Source of the DNA: Elusimicrobiota bacterium
GTDB lineage: Bacteria; Elusimicrobiota; Elusimicrobia; UBA1565; UBA9628
Assembly (NCBI GenBank): GCA_003452935.1
Contig: DMMY01000022.1
Location: 1-64,000, forward strand
DNA: 64,000 nt
Direction of reading: 5' to 3'
Shown here: one piece after another, positions 32,805-41,966 of the stretch
How the letters are laid out: each line of letters starts with the position of its first letter
How positions within the stretch are numbered: the stretch's first letter is position 1
Position numbers and translations under genes: made by a program
Notes under the pieces: generated by a model
Databases searched by the model: none
The model's input: the letters and a program-made list of their open reading frames with translations, nothing else
Told to the model about the DNA's origin: nothing

Positions 32805-34435
32805 AGAAACAACTATTGCTGGCGGCGATTCTCATCGGAGCGGCGCGGGTCGAGGCGGCGGCTCCCATCCTGCTCGTGCCCAAGGGCGCGGTGGAGATCC
32901 GCTCCGCGGCCGCGGGAGCCTGGACCCCGGTCGCCGGCCCGACCGAGCTCTCCGCGGGCCAGGCGGTGCGCACCGATGAGAACGCGAGCGCGGAGCTGAA
33001 GTTCTCGGACGGCTCCAGGGTCGTTCTGGCCGGAAACAGCGAGTTTCGCGTCGACCGGACCGACGGCCGGGAGGCGATCTTTACCCTGAGCCTGGGCAAG
33101 CTGCGCGCCGCTTTCTCGGGTCTTTTCAGCAGTCTGATCTCCATCCATACTCCCGTCGCGGTTTGCGCCGTGCGCGGGACGGTTTTCGAGCTGGGAGCCA
33201 ACGCCAAGGGAACCGAGGTGAGCATGGCCGAGGGCGTGCTCGAGGTCAAGGACGTCAAGGGCAACCAGGCCGTCGTGACCTCCGAGGAGACCTTGAAGAT
33301 CGGCGAGGGCGGCATGGGCAAGCCCCAGATGCTCGCCCTCTCCGACGCGCGGGCCTTGGAGGCCGTGCGGCCCATGACCGTGCACGCCGAGATGGCTCGC
33401 GACGCGACGCGCTCCATGTTGGAGGACCTGCGCCACCGCGAGCTCAAGGCCAGCGAGTCCATGCTCGGCAAGGACGTGGTGGACGCCTTCGGCCGCCGCG
33501 TGCGGCTGGAGGAGTATCTGCTGCGACCGACTCAAAACTCCTTCGAGCTTCTCTTTTTGAGCCGCCGGCAGGATCGCTTCGATTGGGGCCATCTGATCGA
33601 AAGGTTCAACAGCAGGATACCGGACGACCTCAGCCAGGTCCCGGCGATCATCAGCGGGACCTTCCTGTCCCGAAACCGGCCCTCGAACTGGCTTAAGTAC
33701 ATGGAGTTCTACGCCACGAACGTGACGGACGCGGAAAAAGAGGCCATCACCCTGGGCGATCCGGTCCAGATCGATTTCTCCGGCTACGGGGCGGGCCTGC
33801 GCTGGTATCCGGCCTCCATAGATTTCGTGCAGACGCTCATGGGGCCGGGCGTTCCGGGCGGTTCGCGGGTCCAGTTCCAACAGCACCAGGATTATGGGCA
33901 GACGACCGGCGGTTTGTTCACGTGGACCCAGAGCATCGTCAACAACGTCGGGACCGGCAGCTTGGCGCTCTTGGCCCAATTCCAGCTCAATCCGGCCAAC
34001 GCCGCCGACGTGGCCTTTGGGGGCTGTCTGTTGGGCGGGGAAACCTGCTTTGATCACGCGCCCGCGGCCCTCAACGTTTTCTCTCCCGGGGATTTTGAAT
34101 ATCAGCCGCAAGCCCAGTTCAACGGCCTGCAGGCGACGGTGGCGGATTTCCCGAGCGGAACCAACAAGGCCGATTACCGCAGGAGCACCACCTATCCGGA
34201 CGGCAGCTCGCTGACCGTGGAGAAGTTCCTCGTCAGCAACGACGGAAAGCTTTTCGACACGAGCGATCCGGGCGAGAACACCTTCACCAAGAACGGCAAC
34301 TACAACCTGGAAATCAACATCCAGTCGAACCTGTTCCAGGGCCGGGACATCGACGTGCTCATCGCGCCCGAAATCCTTCAGCAGAAGAAAGCGCAGACCA
34401 CCACGCCCGACTCCCCGAACTTCATGGCGCAGTGA
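32801..34435 (+). CDS. Exported FecR-domain protein
   Basis: 544 residues from a TTG that overlaps the previous stop (TTGA); the start is supported by the signal peptide KKQLLLAAILIGAARVEAA. Residues about 60-145 form a FecR domain: TDENASAELKFSDGSRVVLA, SLISIHTPVAVCAVRGTVFE. The rest, including a Trp-Tyr-rich central domain and a late NYNLEINIQSNLF stretch, is not recognised. FecR domains outside sigma-regulator systems often occur in surface or LysM proteins. Last gene of the envelope operon beginning at 25700. Confidence 0.78.
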   Translation: MKKQLLLAAILIGAARVEAAAPILLVPKGAVEIRSAAAGAWTPVAGPTELSAGQAVRTDENASAELKFSDGSRVVLAGNSEFRVDRTDGREAIFTLSLGKLRAAFSGLFSSLISIHTPVAVCAVRGTVFELGANAKGTEVSMAEGVLEVKDVKGNQAVVTSEETLKIGEGGMGKPQMLALSDARALEAVRPMTVHAEMARDATRSMLEDLRHRELKASESMLGKDVVDAFGRRVRLEEYLLRPTQNSFELLFLSRRQDRFDWGHLIERFNSRIPDDLSQVPAIISGTFLSRNRPSNWLKYMEFYATNVTDAEKEAITLGDPVQIDFSGYGAGLRWYPASIDFVQTLMGPGVPGGSRVQFQQHQDYGQTTGGLFTWTQSIVNNVGTGSLALLAQFQLNPANAADVAFGGCLLGGETCFDHAPAALNVFSPGDFEYQPQAQFNGLQATVADFPSGTNKADYRRSTTYPDGSSLTVEKFLVSNDGKLFDTSDPGENTFTKNGNYNLEINIQSNLFQGRDIDVLIAPEILQQKKAQTTTPDSPNFMAQ

Positions 34436-34487
34436 CGAGCGCGTCCGCGCTAGGGCGGCGAGGACAATCGGGACTCGGAATAATTGA

Positions 34488-34493
34488 TATACT
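34488..34493 (+). promoter_or_regulatory. -10 box TATACT of a leaderless speA
   Basis: TATACT ends six bases before the speA ATG. The intervening bases are TTTTCA, so there is no ribosome-binding site. Confidence 0.6.
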
Positions 34494-34499
34494 TTTTCA

Positions 34500-36524
34500 A
34501 TGGCGAAAAACTGGACGATAGAAGACAGCGCGACCCTCTATAATCTTAAAGGCTGGAGCCTGAGATATTTCGACATCAACCCGGCCGGAAATCTCACCGC
34601 TCATCCCCGGCGCAGCCCGGAGCCGGCCATCGACGTCAAGCAGATCGTCGATGACACGATAGCCCGGGGCATCAAGCTTCCGGTCCTCTTCCGCTTCCAG
34701 GACATCCTGCGCCATAGAGTCGAGCTTTTGAACGAGAGTTTCCGCAAGGCCATCGAGGATCATAAATACCGCGGCCGCTATTTCGGGGTCTATCCCATCA
34801 AGGTCAACCAGCTCTGCGAGGTGGTCGAGGAGATACTGGACGCGGGCAAGCCTTACCAGTACGGCCTGGAGGCGGGCAGCAAGGGCGAACTGCTCGCGGT
34901 CCTGGCCATGAACGGCTCCGAGTCCTTGACCGTGCTCAACGGCTACAAGGACGAGTCCATGATGCGTCTGGCCCTGATGGGCGTGCGCCTGGGAAAGAAG
35001 GTCATCGTGGTCATCGAGAAGCCCAGCGAGATCAATCTGCTGCTCAAGGCCTCCAGGGAAATGGGCGTGCGGCCGCTGATCGGAATGCGCTGCAAGCTCC
35101 AGACCCAAGGCACGGGCCGCTGGAGGTTTTCCACCGGGCACGCCTCCAAGTTCGGCCTGACGAGTCCCGAGCTTCTGGGCGCGGTCGAGACCTTCGCCGC
35201 GGCCGGGATGCGCGACTGCGTCAAGCTCCTGCATTTTCATATCGGCAGCCAGGTCGCGGATATCCAGACCATCAAGGACGCCTGCAAGGAGGGGACCCGG
35301 GTTTACGCGAAGCTGCGCAAGAAGAAGCTGGAGATCGAGTATTTGGACTGCGGCGGGGGCCTGGGCGTGGACTACGACGGCACCCACACGGCCGTGGACA
35401 GTTCCACGAACTATACCCCGCGCGAGTACGTCAACGGCATCGTTTACACCATCAAGGAGGTCTGCAAGCAGGAGAAGGTCCCGGAGCCCCACATCGTCAC
35501 CGAATCCGGCCGTTCCGTGGTGGCGCATCATTCGCTCATGGTCGTAGACGTCGTGGGCACCATCGAGACCGGGGCCACGCCCATCGAGCTGCCGGTCACC
35601 GAGACCGAGGCCGAGGTGGTCACGGAGATGCGGGAGACTCTCAAGGATCTCAATCCCAAGAATCTGGCCGAGAGCTACCACGACGCGATGCAGCGTCGGG
35701 AAGAGGCTTATTCGCTCTTCAAGCTCGGCTACCTCGAGCTGGAAGACAAGGCCAAGGTGGAGAACTTGTTTTGGCGCGTGTGCCGGGAGATCGACAAGCT
35801 CATGCCCAAGGCCAAGTACATCTCCGAGGACCTCCTGGAGATGGTCAAGACGGTCCGGGCCCAGTATCTGTGCAATTTCTCGGTGTTCCAGTCGCTGCCG
35901 GATTCCTGGGCCATCGGCCAGCTTTTCCCCATCATGCCCCTGCACCGGCTTCAGGAGGAGCCGACGCAGCGTTCGGCCCTGGTGGACATCACTTGCGATT
36001 CCGACGGAAAGATCGCGCAGTTCGCCTGCCATCGCAAGACCGGCGGCGCCCTGCCTCTGCATCCGCTGCGCAACGGCGATCCCTATTATTTGGGATTTTT
36101 CCTCATGGGCGCCTACCAGGCCACGATGGGCGACATCCATAATCTTTTCGGCCGCGTCAACGAGGTCCATGTTTTTCAGGATCAGGACGAGCCCGGCGGC
36201 TATTACCTCGAGGAGGTGGTGCACGGGCAGAGCGTCAAGGACGTGCTGACCAGCGTACAGTATCATGACGCGGAGCTCATCAAGCTCATGAAGGACCAGA
36301 TCGACGCCCAGGTCAAGGCCGGAACGGTCAAGCCCCGTGAGGGCGTGGAACTGCTCGACGCCTACGAGGCCGCCATGGGCCATTACACCTACATCGACCG
36401 CAACGCCATCCGGGTCCCGGACGAGCCTCCGGCGCCCGCCGTGGATAAGGAAAAGCAGCCCGCCAAGGCGGCGCCGTCTCCGGCTCCCGTCTCGGAAAAG
36501 GCGACGACCACCCCGGGCGCCTGA
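34500..36524 (+). CDS. speA: Biosynthetic arginine decarboxylase SpeA
   Basis: PLP enzyme that converts arginine to agmatine, the first step of the agmatine route to putrescine and spermidine. 674 residues, normal length. Motifs: WSLRYFDIN near the start, YFGVYPIKVNQ with PLP lysine K101, LHFHIGSQ (SpeA/LysA family), YLDCGGGLGVDYDG and VTESGRSVVAHHS. The C-terminal 35 residues are a Pro/Ala/Lys tail beyond the usual end. A TATACT box six bases upstream predicts a leaderless mRNA. No speB or agmatine deiminase is nearby. The transporter gene follows after two bases. Confidence 0.96.
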   Translation: MAKNWTIEDSATLYNLKGWSLRYFDINPAGNLTAHPRRSPEPAIDVKQIVDDTIARGIKLPVLFRFQDILRHRVELLNESFRKAIEDHKYRGRYFGVYPIKVNQLCEVVEEILDAGKPYQYGLEAGSKGELLAVLAMNGSESLTVLNGYKDESMMRLALMGVRLGKKVIVVIEKPSEINLLLKASREMGVRPLIGMRCKLQTQGTGRWRFSTGHASKFGLTSPELLGAVETFAAAGMRDCVKLLHFHIGSQVADIQTIKDACKEGTRVYAKLRKKKLEIEYLDCGGGLGVDYDGTHTAVDSSTNYTPREYVNGIVYTIKEVCKQEKVPEPHIVTESGRSVVAHHSLMVVDVVGTIETGATPIELPVTETEAEVVTEMRETLKDLNPKNLAESYHDAMQRREEAYSLFKLGYLELEDKAKVENLFWRVCREIDKLMPKAKYISEDLLEMVKTVRAQYLCNFSVFQSLPDSWAIGQLFPIMPLHRLQEEPTQRSALVDITCDSDGKIAQFACHRKTGGALPLHPLRNGDPYYLGFFLMGAYQATMGDIHNLFGRVNEVHVFQDQDEPGGYYLEEVVHGQSVKDVLTSVQYHDAELIKLMKDQIDAQVKAGTVKPREGVELLDAYEAAMGHYTYIDRNAIRVPDEPPAPAVDKEKQPAKAAPSPAPVSEKATTTPGA

Positions 36525-36526
36525 GC

Positions 36527-37672
36527 TTGCCCCTGGCCCGCGTTCGCTTCAACCGCAGCGAGTTGGCCGGCTCCTTCGGCGACATCGGCACGGACCTCCC
36601 GCTCTTGATGGGCATGATCGCGGCCTCGGGCCTCGACGGCGCCAGCACCTTCATCGTCTTCGGGCTCATGCAGGTCATGACGGGCCTGGCCTACGGCCTG
36701 CCCATGCCGGTTCAGCCGCTCAAGGCCATGGCCGTCATCGTCATCGCCCAGAAGGTGGCTCCGGCGGTGCTCTACGGAGGCGGTCTGGCCATCGGCTTGA
36801 TGATGCTGGCTCTGGCCGCGACCGGCCTGCTGGAACGCATCGCGCGCTTTATTCCCAAGCCCGTGGTGCGCGGGTTGCAGTTGGGGCTGGGTTTGACCCT
36901 GTGTTCTCTGGCGCTGCGCAAATACGTTCCGGCCGATGGGGCCGCGGGCTACGCCTTGGCCGTTGGGGCTTGCGCCGTCCTTTTGGCGCTGCGCGAGAAC
37001 CGGCGAGCGCCCGGGGCCCTGTTAGTCATGGGGCTGGGGGCGCTCTATGCCTTGATTTTCGGGCTGGATATGGGCGCTTTGCGCGGCGGCGTGGGCCTGG
37101 CCTGGCCCAAGCTGCGCCATCCCGCGCTTTCGGACGTGGGCCAGGGCCTGCTGCTGCTGGCCTTGCCGCAACTCGCGCTTTCCATCGGCAATTCCGTCAT
37201 CGCCACGAGGCAGACGATCGAGGATCTTTTTCCGGATCGAAAGGTGGGGGTGCGCCGCATAGGCCTGACGTATTCGCTGATGAACCTGGTATCGCCGTTC
37301 TTGAGCGGCGTTCCCACTTGCCACGGCGCCGGGGGCTTGGCCGGACACTATAATTTCGGAGCCAGGACAGGCGGGGCCGTGGTCATCTACGGGTCCTTCT
37401 ATCTGGCCGCGGGACTTTTTTTCAGCGGCGCGCTGGCTGAAGTGGTCAAGGTTTTTCCCATGCCCGTCTTGGGCGTGGTGCTCCTGTTCGAGGGCCTCGC
37501 GCTGATGGGCTTCGTGCGGGACGTGGCGCCTCAGCGGGCCGACTTTTTCACGGCGCTGCTCGTCGCGGCCCTGGCCGCCGGGCTTCCGAATGGATTTTTG
37601 TGGGGGATGCTTGTCGGGACGGCCTGGCATTACTTGCGCAGCCGGATCACGTCAGATAGCCGAACTCCTTGA
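36527..37672 (+). CDS. MOT1-family molybdate/sulfate-type transporter
   Basis: 381 residues with ten or more membrane segments. Family signature segments are clear: NRSELAGSFGDIGTDLPLL, MPVQPLKAMAVIVIAQ, FIPKPVVRGLQLGLGL, and PTCHGAGGLAGHYNFGARTG. MOT1 proteins carry molybdate in plants and algae; bacterial members are mostly untested. The start is taken as a TTG three bases after the speA stop. The 3' end overlaps the convergent era gene by 26 bases. Confidence 0.85.
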   Translation: MPLARVRFNRSELAGSFGDIGTDLPLLMGMIAASGLDGASTFIVFGLMQVMTGLAYGLPMPVQPLKAMAVIVIAQKVAPAVLYGGGLAIGLMMLALAATGLLERIARFIPKPVVRGLQLGLGLTLCSLALRKYVPADGAAGYALAVGACAVLLALRENRRAPGALLVMGLGALYALIFGLDMGALRGGVGLAWPKLRHPALSDVGQGLLLLALPQLALSIGNSVIATRQTIEDLFPDRKVGVRRIGLTYSLMNLVSPFLSGVPTCHGAGGLAGHYNFGARTGGAVVIYGSFYLAAGLFFSGALAEVVKVFPMPVLGVVLLFEGLALMGFVRDVAPQRADFFTALLVAALAAGLPNGFLWGMLVGTAWHYLRSRITSDSRTP

Positions 37673-38549
37673 GCGCCCTGGGGTCCTTGCGCCAGTTCTT
37701 GCGGACCTTGATCCAAATATCCAGGTAGGCTGGTCGCCCCAGGAAATCCGTGATGGCTTGCAGGGACCTTTCCTGGAGTTCTCGCAAGGCCCGGCCCCGG
37801 GCTCCGATGATAATTCCCTTCTGGCTGTCGCGCTCCACGTAGAGGATGGCGCTGATCTGGTCCTCGCTGCCCGCGACTTCTTGGAACCTCTCGATGACCA
37901 CGGCCGTGGCATGGGGGATTTCTTCTTCGTAAAGGTTGAAGACCTGCTCGCGGATTATCTCCGCGGCGAAGAACCTTTCGAAGCGGTCGGTGTATTGGCC
38001 CGGCTCGTAGAAAGGGGGGGAAAGTGGAATATGCTTCAGGATTTCCGCCAACAGGGCGTTCACGCCTTCGCCCTTGAGTGCGCAGAGGCGCAGGGCCGCC
38101 GCGGGCTTGAGGATCTCGCTGTAAGCGCGGATGACTTCATCGTGCAGGCCGGGCTGGGCCGGCAGATCGATCTTGTTGAGGACCAGGATGATGGGCTTGC
38201 CCTGGCGCGCGAGATGGGAGAATTCCCGCAGCGTGGCTTCGTCGGGCGGGTGGGGCTCGACGAGGAGGACCATGACGTCCGGATCCTCGTGGGCCGCGCC
38301 CATGGCTTGGCGGCGCAGGCTGTTCTGCAAGGGGTCCTTGGGCTCGCGGATGAGCCCGGGGGTGTCCACCAGGCAGAGCTGGTAGCCGGGGCCGTCAAGT
38401 ATTCCGAGTATGCGGTGGCGCGTGGTCTGGGGCTTGGGCGAGACGATGGAGAGCTTGGACTTGAGCAGGGCGTTGAGGAGAGTCGACTTGCCCGCGCTGG
38501 GCCGGCCCAGGATGACGGCGAAACCGGCCTTGAACTCTGGATCGCTCAT
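37647..38549 (-). CDS. era: GTPase Era
   Basis: Essential GTPase that binds 16S rRNA and assists 30S assembly. 300 residues: G1 GRPSAGKST (15-23), the Era switch SIVSPKPQTTRHR, G3 DTPG, G4 NKID, followed by a C-terminal KH domain with the Era signature GIIIGARGRALRELQERS. A TATCAT box ends six bases before the ATG and no ribosome-binding site exists, again a leaderless arrangement. Confidence 0.96.
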   Translation of the reverse strand: MSDPEFKAGFAVILGRPSAGKSTLLNALLKSKLSIVSPKPQTTRHRILGILDGPGYQLCLVDTPGLIREPKDPLQNSLRRQAMGAAHEDPDVMVLLVEPHPPDEATLREFSHLARQGKPIILVLNKIDLPAQPGLHDEVIRAYSEILKPAAALRLCALKGEGVNALLAEILKHIPLSPPFYEPGQYTDRFERFFAAEIIREQVFNLYEEEIPHATAVVIERFQEVAGSEDQISAILYVERDSQKGIIIGARGRALRELQERSLQAITDFLGRPAYLDIWIKVRKNWRKDPRALKEFGYLT

Positions 38550-38555
38550 GGGGAG

Positions 38556-38561
38556 ATGATA
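38556..38561 (-). promoter_or_regulatory. -10 box TATCAT of a leaderless era
   Basis: Reads TATCAT on the minus strand, followed by CTCCCC and the era ATG (six-base spacing). Confidence 0.55.
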
Positions 38562-38645
38562 CCTTATCCGGGCGTTGGAGGTTGAAATCCAATGCGGCGG
38601 CGAGGCTTCAAGTCAATGAAGTCAATGTCAGGCACTGAGGACTAC

Positions 38646-38674
38646 TTTCGTAAAATACGTCAATGCCAGGCACC
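38646..38674 (-). repeat. 29-bp dispersed repeat, copy 1
   Basis: On the plus strand TTTCGTAAAATACGTCAATG followed by CCAGGCACC. The reverse complement is found at 47823-47851 with one mismatch out of 29. A half-copy (TCAATGTCAGGCACT) lies 40 bases to the left, so this site itself holds an imperfect direct repeat. Confidence 0.7.
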
Positions 38675-38681
38675 GCGTCCA

Positions 38682-39839
38682 TCACGCAAGCTCGGGGAAT
38701 AGCACGGCCGCCATATCGGCCGAGATATTGAGCCGCAGGGGGCCGTAGGCTGTTTCGCTGCGCGTGATTTGAGAATCGAGCAGCTCTTTGACGATCTGTG
38801 TCGCGCGGCGCTGCTTCACATGGCAGATTTGAAGCGCCTGGCCGCGCGGCACCTCGCCTTGAAGCAAAAGTTGCTCCATGATTTTGGCGCCGGCTTTCGA
38901 GACCTCCTTTTCCGCGACGAGTCCATCGATGAATCGTTTGTATCTCCGTGTGAGTTCCTTGAGTTCAAGCATTCGATCCATGAACTGGATCTGGTCGGCG
39001 CAGCAGCGCAAGAAGAAAGTGCAGAATTCGAGCAGCCCTTCCTCGGAGAGCGGGCCGCGCCCATCGAGGTCGTTGCGCCGCGGCAGGTCGGCCTGAGCCA
39101 GGTTCCTGTCGTAATCAGGGCGGCGCCGGGCAAATGCGCGAGCGACCGTCCAAAGCATGTTGTCGCCGACGTTGATTTTGATCCCGTAGGCGGTCGTCAG
39201 CAGGCGCGCTACCCTTCCGTTGCCTTCCGCAAACGGGTGGATCCAGAGAAATCTGTGATGCGCGGCCGCCATGCCGATAAGCTTCTGCGGCCCCGCCAGT
39301 TTCTCCGGGCTCAATAGTTCGTCAAACTTGGCCAAGTAGCTCCTGATCTCCGTCTCTTTTTCCGGTCCTTGGTGACGCCCGACCGTGATGCCCCGGTCGC
39401 GCAGGCGGCCCGGTTCCACCGGGACCAGCTTGCCGCTTTCGGTCTTCGCGAAGCGGAGTTCCGGCGGCAGCTTGAGGAAAAACTCCGCGTGCAGCCAGCA
39501 AAGAAAGTCCGCCGAGCATATCCGCAGGGATGCCTCTTCTCGAAGGCGCCTGACCATGGCCTCCTGGACTTGGATGTGCGCGACGTGCTCCAACTGGAAA
39601 TTTCTCCTGGTCTCGTCCTTGGAGAACTTCTTGTTGAGAGCCGCCTCGATGTCCTTGAGCTTGGAAGGGTTGCCCTCCATGGCGTTGGTGTAGTAGCTGT
39701 TGACTTTGACCATGAGACGCGCGATCTCTGCCGCGACTAAAGGATGAATGCCCTTCCCGAGCGCTGCTGAAGAAGCGAGCACGTTGACGATGAGTTCGTC
39801 GAGTTCGGGGGTGGTGCGTGAAGGGATGGCGGGCGTCAT
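38682..39839 (-). CDS. Fic-domain protein (predicted AMPylase), self-inhibited class II type
   Basis: 385 residues. The Fic core HPFAEGNGR (201-209) has the catalytic His and the phosphate- and Mg-binding residues, so activity (usually transfer of AMP to a Ser/Thr/Tyr of a target) is plausible. An N-terminal TNAMEGN (51-57) matches the inhibitory helix (S/T)xxxE(G/N), whose Glu blocks ATP in class II Fic proteins. The C-terminal third looks like a winged-helix region (ALQICHVKQRRATQIVKELLD), common in Fic regulators. The promoter is near-perfect and the gene lies in DNA of lower GC than its neighbours, with an AT-rich stretch upstream, suggesting recent acquisition. No antitoxin gene adjoins it. 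Confidence 0.92.
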   Translation of the reverse strand: MTPAIPSRTTPELDELIVNVLASSAALGKGIHPLVAAEIARLMVKVNSYYTNAMEGNPSKLKDIEAALNKKFSKDETRRNFQLEHVAHIQVQEAMVRRLREEASLRICSADFLCWLHAEFFLKLPPELRFAKTESGKLVPVEPGRLRDRGITVGRHQGPEKETEIRSYLAKFDELLSPEKLAGPQKLIGMAAAHHRFLWIHPFAEGNGRVARLLTTAYGIKINVGDNMLWTVARAFARRRPDYDRNLAQADLPRRNDLDGRGPLSEEGLLEFCTFFLRCCADQIQFMDRMLELKELTRRYKRFIDGLVAEKEVSKAGAKIMEQLLLQGEVPRGQALQICHVKQRRATQIVKELLDSQITRSETAYGPLRLNISADMAAVLFPELA

Positions 39840-39845
39840 GAGCCT

Positions 39846-39874
39846 AGTATATTCTGAAAAGTGCTACTTGTCAA
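39846..39874 (-). promoter_or_regulatory. Consensus sigma-70 promoter of the fic gene, leaderless
   Basis: On the minus strand: TTGACA (39874-39869), a 17-base spacer, TATACT (39851-39846), then six bases to the ATG. A textbook promoter whose expected transcription start is the A of the ATG; it calibrates the other TANNNT boxes in the window. Confidence 0.8.
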
Positions 39875-40067
39875 TGCTGGTCTTATTGTAAATAAATTGC
39901 TTAATTAATAAAGATATATATTAATATTCGGTATTGCGTTAGTATATATAAATGCTACATTTTAGTGCTAGATTGAATTTGGCGCCAAAGACTGGGGGGG
40001 CTCTTGCGCGAGTCTCTCTTATTTTGGGACAATCTGGCTAGACGCCGATCTTTAAGGAGGTCTTCAT

Positions 40068-40808
40068 ATGCCGGGAATCTCAATGCCCGTTCTTATTATC
40101 GTTGTCGTGGCCATCATGTCGATTAAGATCATCACCGAATACGACAGGATGGTGGTCTTTGTCCTCGGGCGGCTTTGGAAGGTCAGCGGCCCAGGCCCCA
40201 TCATCGTGGTCCCGGGGATCATGTCCGCCCAGCGCGTGAGCCTGCGCACGGTCGTGCTGGACGTGCCGCCGCAGGACGTCATCACCAAGGACAATATTTC
40301 CATGAAGGTCAACGCCGTGGTCTATTTCCGCGTCATGGACCCGGAGAAGGCCATCATCCAGGTTGAGAATTACATGTACGCCACCTCCCAGATTTCCCAG
40401 ACCACGCTGCGCAGCGTCCTGGGCAAGCTGGACATGGAAGCCCTCCTCTCCCAGCGCGAGAAGATCAACGCCGAGCTCCAGCAGATCCTCGACTCCCACA
40501 CCGAGCCTTGGGGCGTCAAGGTGACCGCGGTCGAGGTCAAGAACGTGGACCTGCCCCCGGAGATGCTGCGAGCCATGGCCAAGCAGGCCGAGGCGGAGCG
40601 CGAGCGCCGCGCCAAGATCATCCATGCGGAAGGCGAGCTTCAGGCTTCCGAGAAGCTTGGCCAGGCCGCCGCGATCCTGTCCGCGAACCCGGCCTCTCTC
40701 CAGTTGCGATATTTGCAGACCCTTGCCGAGATCGCCGTGGACAAGAACACGACCACCATCTTCCCTGTCCCGGTCGACGTGATCTCGATGTTCATGAAGA
40801 AGAACTGA
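40068..40808 (+). CDS. Slipin/SPFH (band 7) membrane protein
   Basis: 246 residues with AAGGAGG before the ATG. One N-terminal membrane segment is followed by the SPFH domain: EYDRMVVFVLGRLW, GPGPIIVVPGIMSAQRVSLRT, the stomatin-type DNISMKVNAVVYFRV and the coiled-coil start AKQAEAERERRAKIIHAEGE. Slipins assemble into large membrane rings that organise lipids or guard proteases. A partner NfeD protein is usual but not seen here; hemW follows 12 bases downstream. Confidence 0.93.
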   Translation: MPGISMPVLIIVVVAIMSIKIITEYDRMVVFVLGRLWKVSGPGPIIVVPGIMSAQRVSLRTVVLDVPPQDVITKDNISMKVNAVVYFRVMDPEKAIIQVENYMYATSQISQTTLRSVLGKLDMEALLSQREKINAELQQILDSHTEPWGVKVTAVEVKNVDLPPEMLRAMAKQAEAERERRAKIIHAEGELQASEKLGQAAAILSANPASLQLRYLQTLAEIAVDKNTTTIFPVPVDVISMFMKKN

Positions 40809-40819
40809 CGGAGGCGGGA

Positions 40820-41944
40820 TTGGCGGATATTTCAGGGCCGCTCGGGCTCTACGTCCACGTTCCGTTTTGCTCGGGAAAGTGCGGATACTGCGATTTTACC
40901 TCCTTTCCCGGGCAGGGCCATGCCGTCTTTCGCTATCTGGAGGCTCTTAAGGCCGAAGCCCGGCTCGTGAACCCGGGCCGCGATCCCGAGACCCTCTACG
41001 TCGGCGGCGGGACGCCTTCCGAACTTTCGGCCGGAGAGATCGCCCAGCTCTTCGCCGCGCTGCACGTCTCTTTTCCCGCGGCGAAATTCATCGAGACGAC
41101 CTTCGAGGTCAACCCGGAGAGCGTGAATGAGGAAAAGCTGGGCGTCTTGAGATTGGCCGGGGTCACGCGCCTGAGCCTGGGTCTGCAGGCGCTCGACGAC
41201 GACGTTCTTAAGGCCGTGGGCCGCCGCCATACGGCGCGGGACTCGCTGCGGGCCTTTGCCGCGGCCAGGAAGGCGGGCGGGTGGTCTATTTCCCTGGATA
41301 TTATCTGCGGCCTGCCTGGACAGAGCCGCGACGGCTTTTTAGAGGGGCTGGCGCGAGTTTTGGAGCTTGGGCCGGACCACCTCTCGATCTACGGCCTCGA
41401 CCTGCACGACGGCACGCCTCTGGCTCGAAGCGGTTACGCCGCGGACGAGGACTTGGGCCGGGACATGCTCGAGGCGGCCATGGACCGCGTCGAGGCCGCG
41501 GGCTTGGCCCATTACGAGATATCCAACTTCGCCCGGCCGGGCCACGAGTCCCGGCATAACCTCAACTATTGGAAAGGGGGGGAGTATATCGGTCTGGGCT
41601 GCGCGGCGGCTTCTTATCTGGACGGCGTGCGCTCGCGCAATGTCGCGGATTTGGAAACGTATTTCGATTGCCTTCGGCAGGGCAAAAGACCCCTGGCCGA
41701 ATCCGAGAGACTCTCGGGAGTGGAGAAGTCGGGCGAGGCCGCCATGTTGGGCCTTCGGCTCGTGCGGGGCTTCGAGCCGTCTCCGGATGTGGCCCGACAA
41801 TTTGATTCCAAGATTCGCGGCCTCATCGAGCGTTCCCTTTTGCGCCGCGAACAAGGGAAATTGCAGTTGACGCGGGAAGGGATATTCCTGGCCAACCAGG
41901 TGTTTATGGAGTTCGTGCCGCCATTCGAGGAATCGAACATTTGA
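40820..41944 (+). CDS. hemW: HemW-like radical SAM heme chaperone
   Basis: 374 residues from a TTG with GGAGG five bases upstream. It opens GLYVHVPFCSGKCGYCDFTS, containing CX3CX2C in the HemW/HemN form, then YVGGGTPSEL and SLGLQALDDDVLKAVGRRHT, typical of HemW. It lacks the extra N-terminal residues needed for coproporphyrinogen oxidase activity, so a heme-carrying role is favoured. Frames further upstream are shadows of the slipin gene. Confidence 0.9.
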   Translation: MADISGPLGLYVHVPFCSGKCGYCDFTSFPGQGHAVFRYLEALKAEARLVNPGRDPETLYVGGGTPSELSAGEIAQLFAALHVSFPAAKFIETTFEVNPESVNEEKLGVLRLAGVTRLSLGLQALDDDVLKAVGRRHTARDSLRAFAAARKAGGWSISLDIICGLPGQSRDGFLEGLARVLELGPDHLSIYGLDLHDGTPLARSGYAADEDLGRDMLEAAMDRVEAAGLAHYEISNFARPGHESRHNLNYWKGGEYIGLGCAAASYLDGVRSRNVADLETYFDCLRQGKRPLAESERLSGVEKSGEAAMLGLRLVRGFEPSPDVARQFDSKIRGLIERSLLRREQGKLQLTREGIFLANQVFMEFVPPFEESNI

Positions 41945-41966
41945 TCAAACGCGGGCAGGAGCCGAT

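Noticed and set aside
38682..39839. Fic as part of a toxin-antitoxin pair
   Set aside because: No small antitoxin gene adjoins it, and the protein carries its own inhibitory helix (TNAMEGN).
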